Below are positions 33,416 through 40,879 of a stretch of 64,000 nt of DNA, in pieces. The translations under genes and the position numbers were made by a program. The stretch spans positions 558,001 to 622,000 of the forward strand of contig OY762275.1 of NCBI GenBank assembly GCA_963665505.1, written 5' to 3'. How positions within the stretch are numbered: position 1 is the stretch's first letter; each line of letters begins with the position of its first letter. The stretch comes from QANA01 sp963665505 (GTDB lineage: Bacteria; Bacillota; Clostridia; Christensenellales; Christensenellaceae). The notes beneath the pieces were generated by a model. That model had not been told where the DNA came from, did no database searches, and was given only the letters and a program-made list of their open reading frames with translations.

Positions 33416-34687
33416 ATGATAGTAGATAGGGTAGAAATAAATATAAAGGCGGGTAATGGCGGGGACGGGGCCGTCAGTTTCCACAGGGAGAAATATGTCC
33501 CGCTGGGAGGACCGGACGGCGGAAACGGCGGAAAGGGCGGGAACGTACTCTTCCGGGTTTCCAACAATATGCGTACGCTGCTCGATTTCCGTTTCAAGAG
33601 GAAATTTGTCGCCGGGAACGGAGAAAATGGGAAGGGTAACGACATGACCGGCAAAAACGGAGAAGATGTCATTGTCCAGGTGCCGCCGGGAACGGTCGTT
33701 TGGGATGCCGAGACCGGCCGGACCGTGGCCGATCTGCGTGTGGGAGAACGTGTCGTCCTGCAGGGCGGCAGAGGCGGCAAGGGAAATGCACGCTTTGCCA
33801 CGCCTACCAGACAGGCGCCGCGGTTTGCCACGCCGGGGCAAAGGATTCTGGGCCGGGATGTCATTTTGGAACTTAAGTCCATCGCAGATGCCGGGCTGGT
33901 CGGTTTTCCGAGTGTGGGCAAATCCACGCTGCTTTCGGTTGTGTCGGCGGCCAAGCCCAAGATCGCGGAATACCATTTTACGACGCTGAGCCCGAACCTG
34001 GGCGTGGTTTCGGCGCCGGGCGGCAGCTTTATCATGGCGGATCTTCCGGGGTTGATCGAAGGCGCCAGCGAAGGCGCGGGCCTTGGATATGAATTTTTGC
34101 GCCATATAGAGCGCACGCGCCTGATCGTGCATATGGTCGATGCTTCGGGTATGGAGGGCAGAGACCCGATAGACGATTATTATGCGATACGCAGAGAGCT
34201 TGCCGAATATAGCCAGGCGCTGGCCGAGAAGCCGGAAATCGTCGTGGCCGCCAAGATGGATATACCGGACGCCGAAGTCGGCCTGGAAATGCTGCGGGCG
34301 GAACTTTGCAAAAAGGGACTGGATGTTTATCCGATTTCTGCGGTCACGGGCCAAGGGGTAAAAGCGCTTGTCCATGCCGTCAATGAAAAGTTGAAAAGCA
34401 TCCCCGTCCCGCCCCCGATAGAAGAGGAAGGTGTGATAGAGGAATGGGAGGCGTATGGGAACGAAACGGATTACGATATCGCCTGGGGCGAGGACGGGAT
34501 CGCCAAAGTGACCGGCGGCCTGATCGATCTGATCTTCCGAAAGACAGACCCGAACGACCCGGATTCCATGCGGCATTTTGCAAAATTATTGGAGGACTAC
34601 GGGATCATCACGGCGCTCAAAAAAATGGGCGTGAAAAATGGACAGGAAGTCCGCCTGAACGGGCTGACGTTCGATTTTATAGAATAG
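33416..34687 (+). CDS. obg: GTPase ObgE/CgtA
   Basis: Obg, 423 residues, an essential GTPase in 50S ribosome assembly and stress response. Order: glycine-rich Obg fold (about 1-158; GNGGDGAVSF, GGDGGNGGKGG-type repeats), G domain with GFPSVGKST (P-loop), DLPGLIEGA and AAKMD-like NKxD region, and a C-terminal OCT domain. Length is close to that of Bacillus Obg (428). The Shine-Dalgarno is weak. yhbY follows. Confidence 0.96.
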   Translation: MIVDRVEINIKAGNGGDGAVSFHREKYVPLGGPDGGNGGKGGNVLFRVSNNMRTLLDFRFKRKFVAGNGENGKGNDMTGKNGEDVIVQVPPGTVVWDAETGRTVADLRVGERVVLQGGRGGKGNARFATPTRQAPRFATPGQRILGRDVILELKSIADAGLVGFPSVGKSTLLSVVSAAKPKIAEYHFTTLSPNLGVVSAPGGSFIMADLPGLIEGASEGAGLGYEFLRHIERTRLIVHMVDASGMEGRDPIDDYYAIRRELAEYSQALAEKPEIVVAAKMDIPDAEVGLEMLRAELCKKGLDVYPISAVTGQGVKALVHAVNEKLKSIPVPPPIEEEGVIEEWEAYGNETDYDIAWGEDGIAKVTGGLIDLIFRKTDPNDPDSMRHFAKLLEDYGIITALKKMGVKNGQEVRLNGLTFDFIE

Positions 34688-34705
34688 GGAGCAGAGGAAA
34701 GCTTT

Positions 34706-34990
34706 ATGACAGGAAAACAAAGAGCCAAATTGCGCTCGATGGCAAATTTGATACAACCGGTGGTCTACATCGGTAAAGAAGGGATCACGGGAAGCCTGCT
34801 CCAGGAAGCAGACAACGCGCTGAAAGCACGCGAGATCGTGAAGGGGACGATCGGCCGCGGTTGCGCCGTCACGGCAAAAGAAGCGGCAGGGGCTTTGGCC
34901 GATGCGCTGGGCGCGGAGCCCATACAGGCGATCGGCCGGAAATTCGTCCTGTACAGGCGAAATGAAAAAGACCCTGTTATTGAACTGTGA
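34706..34990 (+). CDS. yhbY: YhbY RNA-binding protein (CRM domain)
   Basis: A 94-residue CRM-domain protein that binds ribosomal RNA precursors. The family core QRAKLRSMANLIQPVVYIGKEG and the GRKFVLYRR end are present. It is part of the conserved obg-yhbY-nadD-yqeK-rsfS ribosome and NAD cluster. It ends by overlapping the stop of the convergent membrane protein gene by 14 bases. Confidence 0.93.
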   Translation: MTGKQRAKLRSMANLIQPVVYIGKEGITGSLLQEADNALKAREIVKGTIGRGCAVTAKEAAGALADALGAEPIQAIGRKFVLYRRNEKDPVIEL

Positions 34991-35858
34991 TCTTTGAGCG
35001 GGGCTTTTTATCCGCAAGATAGCTGAGGATCGCCAAGACGATGCAGACGGCGGCCGCTATGGGGTACAGGATGCCGAAACCGGCGATCAAGTACCAGCAT
35101 AGAAGAAAGGCGGCGCAGGAGATATAGGCACGGCTCTTTTTGGGCGAAAGAAACGCGTTTTTGATGCGCCCGGGGAGCGGTTTGGCGGAGATTTCCGCCT
35201 GCAGCACTTTTTTCAGTTCTTCCTGCGACGGCGGCGCCACATAGTAGGTATGGGCAGGAAAGAATGCGTCGCGCCCCAGCAGCGTGATAGCTGCCCCCAG
35301 CCGCTTGGACATCGTGCTGGTTTCACTGCCGTAAGGGGCGGCGGAGAGCACCGTAGCGGAAGTCGCCCCGAGTTTTTGCAGCTTCCGATGCAGGACCAGC
35401 AACTGCTGTACACCCACGGGGTTTTCCGGGTGGTTGTTGAATGCATAGCAGAAATGCCGGTCTTCCGGGAAATAGAGACCGCCCAACGTTTCCTGATAAA
35501 CACTTTTTTTCTCGTGGGACAGGAATATGTTTTTGCAGACGGCGGCGAATTCTTCTTCCGAGAGGAGCGTCAGTTTTTCCAGCATATAGTTCCGGCGGAT
35601 GTCCGCCAATTCTGCAAGCATGAATTTCTCCAGGCGGTATTTGGAGACCGCCGTACGGAAAAGGGAAAAAACGGCCACAACGGTGACCGTAAGGACGACG
35701 GACCTCCACAAGCCCATGCCCATCGCCCAAAACAGGCAAAAAAGCAGGATGAAGGCCAGCAAGGTACCAAACAGTTTATCCAGAAAACGTGCGACCATGT
35801 TTTTCCCGTTGAAAAACTTGTATTTGAAATAACGGATCGTCTGTTTATCAAATTGCAT
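34977..35858 (-). CDS. Unrecognised membrane protein inserted in the obg-nadD cluster
   Basis: A 293-residue protein of unknown family. Two hydrophobic segments lie near residues 27-62 (LFGTLLAFILLFCLFWAMG and the next) and two near 245-285, with a soluble middle part (about 75-240) that includes HLCYAFNNHP-like, VLSAAPYGSETSTMS and LLGRDAFFPAHTYY. The middle could be an alpha/beta domain such as a nuclease or hydrolase, but no motif is certain. A strong AGGAGGTG site precedes the ATG. It is convergent to yhbY with overlapping stops and interrupts a gene block that is normally unbroken. Confidence 0.75.
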   Translation of the reverse strand: MQFDKQTIRYFKYKFFNGKNMVARFLDKLFGTLLAFILLFCLFWAMGMGLWRSVVLTVTVVAVFSLFRTAVSKYRLEKFMLAELADIRRNYMLEKLTLLSEEEFAAVCKNIFLSHEKKSVYQETLGGLYFPEDRHFCYAFNNHPENPVGVQQLLVLHRKLQKLGATSATVLSAAPYGSETSTMSKRLGAAITLLGRDAFFPAHTYYVAPPSQEELKKVLQAEISAKPLPGRIKNAFLSPKKSRAYISCAAFLLCWYLIAGFGILYPIAAAVCIVLAILSYLADKKPRSKITVQ

Positions 35859-35903
35859 GTTTTCACCTCCTAATTATTGGTAGTATTTACAACAAACATG
35901 GAT

Positions 35904-35932
35904 TTGATACAATAAATGTGTGATGTTATAGT
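35904..35932 (+). promoter_or_regulatory. nadD operon promoter
   Basis: TTGATA (35904-35909) and TATAGT (35927-35932), 17-base spacer, 30 bases before the nadD start. The inserted minus-strand gene forces this separate promoter. Confidence 0.75.
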
Positions 35933-35962
35933 ATGATATGAAAATGAGGACAATTTTAGGAC

Positions 35963-36595
35963 ATGCAGGAAAGACAACAATCTGTGAAGGGCAAAAGGAT
36001 CGGCATATTCGGCGGTACATTTAACCCGCCCCATCTGGGGCATCTTCTGATAGCCGAACAGGTGTATCGTGAATTTGGCCTGGATATCGTGTGGCTTTTG
36101 CCGGTAGGCAGCCCCCCCCATAAAAAGACCTGGATCGCTTCCCGCAAAGACAGGGAAGCAATGGCCGGGCTCATCGCGGCGGAACGGGATTTTTTATCGC
36201 TGTGTACAATGGAACTGCGGCGGAAAGGCTATACCTATACGGTGGAGACCCTACGGGCATTTAAAAAGAAAACAGGTCCGCAGGATACGCTGTTTTACAT
36301 CATCGGGTCGGATACGCTTTTTCAGCTGGAACATTGGAAGGGCTTCCGGGAGGTGATCGGTTACACCGAATTCATCTGTGTGCGCCGCCCGGGGACAGAT
36401 AGGCAAAAATTGATGGAAATGATCGCACATTTTCAAAAAGAATATGGGAAAAGCATCCTGCTTTCCGAGTTCATAGGGCCGGATATCTCTTCCACCCATA
36501 TACGGAGTGCGCTGCGCGCGGGCCTGCCGATAGACGGCATGGTGCCCCAAAGCCTGCGGCTCTACCTGGAGGGCCATCATGTCTATTCACTATGA
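35963..36595 (+). CDS. nadD: Nicotinate-nucleotide adenylyltransferase
   Basis: NadD, 210 residues, joins nicotinate mononucleotide and ATP in NAD synthesis. The nucleotidyltransferase motif is GIFGGTFNPPHLGHL with HLGH, and the second signature is ISSTHIRSALRAG. Length is normal. It overlaps yqeK by 17 bases and has a promoter at 35904. Confidence 0.95.
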   Translation: MQERQQSVKGKRIGIFGGTFNPPHLGHLLIAEQVYREFGLDIVWLLPVGSPPHKKTWIASRKDREAMAGLIAAERDFLSLCTMELRRKGYTYTVETLRAFKKKTGPQDTLFYIIGSDTLFQLEHWKGFREVIGYTEFICVRRPGTDRQKLMEMIAHFQKEYGKSILLSEFIGPDISSTHIRSALRAGLPIDGMVPQSLRLYLEGHHVYSL

Positions 36596-37151
36596 CAGAG
36601 ATGTATACATAGAATATATTACGGCCCTGCTTTCGGAAAAGCGGCGGGCGCATTCCCTTGGTACCGAAAAAATGGCGGTCCGGCTGGCGGAATATTACGG
36701 GGCGGACCGAGAAAAAGCATCGGCCGCGGCACTGCTGCACGATTCCGCAAAGGAATTGCCGGATATGCGCCTGCTTGCACTGGCGGAGGAATACGGTGTT
36801 CCGGTGGACCCGATCGACAGGAACGACCCGGACCTGCTGCACGGCCCCGTTGCGGCGCAGATCGTCAGGCGGTCCCTGGGCATAGAAGACAAAGAAATAT
36901 TGCTGGCCATACAAAACCATACGACGGGTGCGCCCGGTATGTGCCCCTTGGAAAAGATCCTCTATGTGGCAGACCTGCTGGAAGAGACACGGCATTTCCC
37001 CGGCGTGGAAGAATTGCGGCGGCACATCGAAGAAGGGTTGGACCGCATACTTCTTTTATCGATGCGGTCGGTGCTGGCTAACCTTATAGACAAAGGGAAG
37101 CCCATACAAAGACGATCGATATGTGCATATAATGCGCTTATACTAAAATAA
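36579..37151 (+). CDS. yqeK: HD-domain hydrolase YqeK (Ap4A hydrolase)
   Basis: A 190-residue HD-domain protein of the YqeK family. HD residues are in ALLHDSAKELPD, and the upstream His is in RAHSLGTEKMA. Downstream LLHGPVAAQIVRR and AIQNHTTGAPGM fit the family. YqeK enzymes split diadenosine tetraphosphate symmetrically. It lies between nadD and rsfS, its usual place; the LytR-type gene often found next is absent. Confidence 0.93.
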   Translation: MSIHYDRDVYIEYITALLSEKRRAHSLGTEKMAVRLAEYYGADREKASAAALLHDSAKELPDMRLLALAEEYGVPVDPIDRNDPDLLHGPVAAQIVRRSLGIEDKEILLAIQNHTTGAPGMCPLEKILYVADLLEETRHFPGVEELRRHIEEGLDRILLLSMRSVLANLIDKGKPIQRRSICAYNALILK

Positions 37152-37157
37152 GGAGAT

Positions 37158-37547
37158 ATGAGTTTGGAGAAAAAGTTTGAGCAGGACGTAATGGAAATCG
37201 CAAAAGTGTTGGACGACAAGAAGGCGGAGGACGTCATTCTGATCGACGTACACCGCGCAACAATCCTTGCGGATACTTTTGTCGTATGCAGCGGCAATTC
37301 GCCCAACCAGGTGAAAATGCTGGCGGAGGAGCTTGAAGCGGCCATGGCGAAACGCGGATTGTTCAAACGCCGTATCGAAGGACAGCGGGAAGGCCGCTGG
37401 ATCGTGCTGGACTTTGGGCACATCCTTGTGCATATCTTCCACAAACAGGAAAGGGAATTCTACGATATTGAACGCCTTTGGCGTACCGACGGGAATTTTT
37501 TGAAATATAGCGAAAGCCTGCAGGAACCGGCGGTTCAGGACAGGTAA
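37158..37547 (+). CDS. rsfS: Ribosome silencing factor RsfS
   Basis: RsfS, 129 residues, binds L14 and blocks subunit joining in starvation. AGGAGA lies just before the ATG. Motifs are VILIDVHRATILADTFVVCSGN-like (DVHRATILADTFVVCSG), LVHIFHKQEREFYDIERLW and the terminal Trp-containing segment. The end overlaps the stop of the convergent lplA gene by 13 bases. Confidence 0.95.
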   Translation: MSLEKKFEQDVMEIAKVLDDKKAEDVILIDVHRATILADTFVVCSGNSPNQVKMLAEELEAAMAKRGLFKRRIEGQREGRWIVLDFGHILVHIFHKQEREFYDIERLWRTDGNFLKYSESLQEPAVQDR

Positions 37548-38515
37548 GCGCCGCTTTCCAGAAAAGCGGCAATGTCGCATCCTTCTGGCCCAAGCTCTGC
37601 AGACCGCATATGCGCGGCCAACTCTGCCGGGATGAACCGTGTGTCCAGCAGGCAAGCGGCGGTTTTTTCAGCGATTTTTGTATTCAACGCGTCCGAATAA
37701 ACGGTGGCTTTGGTGATCTTCCCGTTTTTCAGGGAGAGATAGAGCTCAATATTTCCCCAGGGAAATCGGTTTTCAATTTGGATATCGAATTTTGGCGCGC
37801 TGCCCAGCCGCCAATTCCAGGAACGGTGTTTTTCATAGAGTTCTCTAAGCGCCTTATTGTCTGCATCTGAAAATAGAAAATCGGTGTGTTGTCCGTAAGA
37901 GCGCGCATAAACTGCGCGCAGGTACCGGGCGACCTCTTCCACGGTGAGGGAAGGGTCGAATTCACAGAGGTTGCATACCCGGGCGCGGACGGACGCGATC
38001 CCTTTGGATTGTATTTTGGAAGGGGAAACGTTCAGATATTTTTGCAGGCGGCTCAGGTCGGAGCGAATGAGCAGCGTCCCGTGGTGTAGCAGAACATTGC
38101 CCCGCCGGCAAAAAGCGTTCCCGGAGAACTTTTTTCCATGTACGGTGATATCGTTCCGGCCGGTGTATTCCGCGGGGATACCCATAGAGCGCACGGTATC
38201 CAGGATCAGTTGTTTCTGTGCCTCCAGATTATAACGTTTTTCCCCCGCGACAAAGGAAAAATTCAAGTTGTTTTCATCATGGAAAACGGCGCCGCCGCCC
38301 GAAACTCTGCGGGCGAGGAGAACGCCGTCTTCTTCCATGGCACTCAAATTGCATTCCTTCCACGCGTTTTGGTTTTTCCCGATGATCACGGCATCTTTGT
38401 TTATATAAAACAGAAGCAGAAAATCTTCCGGCCCAAGACGGGAGAGGAAAAATTCGTCCGTCGCCATATTGCGATGCGCGTCGTGCGAAGGCGAAAAATA
38501 TAGATAGGTATGCAT
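37535..38515 (-). CDS. lplA: Lipoate-protein ligase A
   Basis: A 326-residue LplA. The start at 38515 has AAAGGAG seven bases upstream. The catalytic core has VSGGGAVFHDENNLNFSFV, where the Lys-containing KFSGNAF and GTLLI-type segments follow, and a C-terminal accessory domain is present. It attaches free lipoate to E2 or GcvH proteins. No lipoylated-protein genes are in the window. The open reading frame could begin 39 bases upstream but without a ribosome site. Confidence 0.92.
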   Translation of the reverse strand: MHTYLYFSPSHDAHRNMATDEFFLSRLGPEDFLLLFYINKDAVIIGKNQNAWKECNLSAMEEDGVLLARRVSGGGAVFHDENNLNFSFVAGEKRYNLEAQKQLILDTVRSMGIPAEYTGRNDITVHGKKFSGNAFCRRGNVLLHHGTLLIRSDLSRLQKYLNVSPSKIQSKGIASVRARVCNLCEFDPSLTVEEVARYLRAVYARSYGQHTDFLFSDADNKALRELYEKHRSWNWRLGSAPKFDIQIENRFPWGNIELYLSLKNGKITKATVYSDALNTKIAEKTAACLLDTRFIPAELAAHMRSAELGPEGCDIAAFLESGAYLS

Positions 38516-38737
38516 AAGCGTCTCCTTTGCATGGATCTGTGGCGAAAAGCACAACCGGCAGTGCCTTTATTATACATATCGATATGGTGGTTTTCAACCA
38601 TAACATCGTAGCGAAATCTCCGGGGGATGCCCTTAAAACATCGGCTATTATAAAGGCATTACAACAAATAAATGTAAAAAAACAATAAATTTCTCTCAAT
38701 CGGGGGGACAGTTGTTTTCTTCCGCCTAATACTATGG

Positions 38738-38743
38738 TATAAT
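38738..38743 (+). promoter_or_regulatory. -10 box upstream of the D,D-carboxypeptidase gene
   Basis: TATAAT; possible -35 TTTTCT at 38715-38720 with 17-base spacing is weak. Start codon at 38796. Confidence 0.5.
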
Positions 38744-38795
38744 CGAACATGCTGCGTGAAGAAGACAAGGTGAAAATGGAGGCGGAACCGGACGC

Positions 38796-40271
38796 ATGAA
38801 GCGGATACAGTTTAAGATCTTACTGATGATCAGCGTATGTATATTCATGTGGAGTTTTGTTGCCCCGGTTTCTGCTGTGAGCATCGAAGAAGACGACATT
38901 TCTTCCGCTTCCGTGCTGCTGATCGATGCGGATACGGGCACCGTCCTGTTTGAATATAATGCGGATGAACGGCGCGCACCGGCGAGTACGACCAAGATCA
39001 TGACGGCTGTGCTTGCCCTTGAGAATTTTTCTTTGGATCAGGAAATCACAGTGCCTGCGGAGGCACAGACGAGCGGGACGAATATGGGGCTGGAACCCGG
39101 GTATGTGGTTACCGTGGAGACGCTCCTGTACGGCATGCTGATGTGTTCGGGCAACGACGCCGCGGTGACCTTGGCTGTGACCGTTGCCGGTTCGGTAGAG
39201 AATTTTGCCGGCATGATGAACAAAAAAGCGCAGGAGCTGGGCATGGAGAGTTCTCAGTTTGTCACCGCTTCCGGGTTGGATGAGGAAGGTCATTATGTGA
39301 CGGTGCGGGATATGGGCATTCTGGTCAGATATGCGCTTACATTCGATAGCATACGGGAGATCGCCGCCACGCCGACATGTATTTGCACCACAGTGGATAA
39401 AACCGTTTCGTTTCCTCTGGAAAATACGAACCGGTTGATCTATACACCGCAGTCTCTTACGGAGGAGGAAGGATCGGAGCCGGTTTCTTATGAATATGCG
39501 TATGCGACCGGCCTTAAAACGGGGTCTACCTCCAGCGCCCAGAACTGCCTGGTGGCTACGGCGGAAAAGGGCGGCCAGCAATTGATCGCGCTGATCTACG
39601 GCGACCCGACTTCGGGGGGGACGGAACGCTGGACGCTTTCCCGGCAGTTGTTTGAATATGGGTTTTCAGAATATACCAACGTGGCATTGGCAGATTTTGC
39701 CGACGAGGCGCTTTCTATTGGAGTGATCGGCGGAGCCGTGGTGGACGGCGCGTCGGAGATGCTGGAATGCACGCCCGTTGCCCAGGACGGTTCGGGCTAT
39801 ATCACGCTGCAAAAAGATGTGAATATTGAAGATATCGAATACAGGGTATATCCGTACGAGAATGTGGCGGCACCGGTGGAAGAAGGCCAGGTGGTCGGTA
39901 CCGTGGAGTTGTATCTGGACGGGGGACTTTTGTTTTCAGGGAATCTGGCCGCGACGCAGGGCATCATGACCGAGGAAGATTACACGAAGCTGACCGGGAG
40001 TGCGCTCAGTACGATAGACCCTGCGGCGATAAAAGCCGAAAAAGAAGGCGCGATACAAAACCTCGTCTGGCTTTGGCTGTTGATACCTGTTCTGGGCATA
40101 ACCTTTTTCATTGTGCGGGCGGTCCGGGCGGACAAACGCAGGATGCGCCGGTATTTGCGGTCCGCGCAGTCTAAACGGCGGAATAGACGGGAACACGTCG
40201 GTGTTCGGTACAGCCAGATCCGCAGACAAACGCCGCCTTATAACCGAAACACAAATCACCGTAGATATTGA
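38796..40271 (+). CDS. D-alanyl-D-alanine carboxypeptidase (DacF/PBP5-like)
   Basis: A 491-residue secreted serine peptidase of the S11 family. A signal peptide lies in about residues 1-27. The active-site motifs are STTK at 64-67, SGN at 118-120 and KTG in the segment TGLKTGSTS. It trims the terminal D-Ala of peptidoglycan stem peptides. The C-terminus has a membrane helix (LWLLIPVLGITFFIVRAV) and then an Arg-rich cytoplasmic tail, so it is anchored at its C-terminus. DacF and DacB cannot be told apart. Confidence 0.93.
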   Translation: MKRIQFKILLMISVCIFMWSFVAPVSAVSIEEDDISSASVLLIDADTGTVLFEYNADERRAPASTTKIMTAVLALENFSLDQEITVPAEAQTSGTNMGLEPGYVVTVETLLYGMLMCSGNDAAVTLAVTVAGSVENFAGMMNKKAQELGMESSQFVTASGLDEEGHYVTVRDMGILVRYALTFDSIREIAATPTCICTTVDKTVSFPLENTNRLIYTPQSLTEEEGSEPVSYEYAYATGLKTGSTSSAQNCLVATAEKGGQQLIALIYGDPTSGGTERWTLSRQLFEYGFSEYTNVALADFADEALSIGVIGGAVVDGASEMLECTPVAQDGSGYITLQKDVNIEDIEYRVYPYENVAAPVEEGQVVGTVELYLDGGLLFSGNLAATQGIMTEEDYTKLTGSALSTIDPAAIKAEKEGAIQNLVWLWLLIPVLGITFFIVRAVRADKRRMRRYLRSAQSKRRNRREHVGVRYSQIRRQTPPYNRNTNHRRY

Positions 40272-40564
40272 CCATAAAAGTCTTATACGGAAAAGAAGGT
40301 GGCGTCCACCGTATGCCTTCTTCCTTATTTGCCCTTACGTGCGTAGCCGGGTCTGCTTTTTACCCCGGGCGATGATGCCCTGAGGGGTCAAGAAAATCGG
40401 CCGGGAGAACAGGCTGTATTTGGGGGCGCATATCCCCTGGGAAAGCCGTAAAGGGCCTTGCTTTGTTCGGAAATACCAACTGCGGGCAACGCCGCAGATC
40501 ATTTCCGGAATCGACGCAGGGAATTGCCATAGACAATACAACGCGAAGTTTTTCTGTTGAAATA
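40272..40564. other. Non-coding stretch with several hairpins
   Basis: No gene is supported. A hairpin at about 40293-40324 (AAGAAGG / CCTTCTT enclosing GGTGGCGTCCACC) probably ends the carboxypeptidase transcript. Further possible stems are ACCCC-GGGC / GCCC-GGGGT near 40363-40388, GGGG / CCCC near 40423-40438 and CTGCGG / CCGCAG near 40481-40497. The open frames here are short and lack ribosome sites. Confidence 0.45.
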
Positions 40565-40593
40565 TTGACGGGCACGGCCGCATATAGTATAAT
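40565..40593 (+). promoter_or_regulatory. Strong promoter of the riboswitch transcript
   Basis: TTGACG (40565-40570) and TATAAT (40588-40593), 17-base spacer. Transcription would start near 40600, about 40 bases before the aptamer. Confidence 0.88.
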
Positions 40594-40640
40594 AAAGCAA
40601 CCTCTTTGCACTGCATAATCGTTTATAAAATGCGCGATCG

Positions 40641-40764
40641 TACAGTACAATCTGAGCAGGCGATAAACCGGTTTCCGGTTTGTGGGGCCGGGCTGCCATA
40701 TGGCGGCAGCGGATGGATACAACACATCTGCGGGACAGTAGTATGTTCCGCAGATGTGTTTTTT
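40641..40764 (+). promoter_or_regulatory. NiCo (cobalt/nickel) riboswitch with expression platform
   Basis: The conserved elements of the NiCo riboswitch are in order: CTGAGCAGGC at 40652-40661, a first hairpin (AAACCGG / CCGGTTT near 40666-40682), CCGGGCTGCC with GGCGGCAGC at 40688-40710, and CGGGACAGT at 40731-40739, with the CGGATG / CATCTG arm between. The aptamer's last arm overlaps the 5' side of a strong terminator, AACACATCTGCGG (40721-40733) / CCGCAGATGTGTT (40748-40760) plus T-tract. Metal binding would prevent the terminator, so Co2+ or Ni2+ turns on the P-type ATPase gene 115 bases downstream. Confidence 0.92.
40721..40764 (+). terminator. Riboswitch-controlled terminator
   Basis: 13-bp perfect stem and TTTTTT tail; the 5' arm is shared with the aptamer, so it forms only when metal is absent. 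Confidence 0.9.
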
Positions 40765-40879
40765 GCATATTTGCGGGAAATGTTAGATATAGGGATATTT
40801 AACGTAGACAAGGCAAAAATGATTAGAGTGCCATTGAGCTATCAAAATTCTGCCGAACGGCAAAAGGAAGGGTAACTTT

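Noticed and set aside
40335..40616. 93-codon minus-strand frame upstream of the riboswitch
   Set aside because: It runs through the riboswitch promoter, has no ribosome site and no recognisable sequence.
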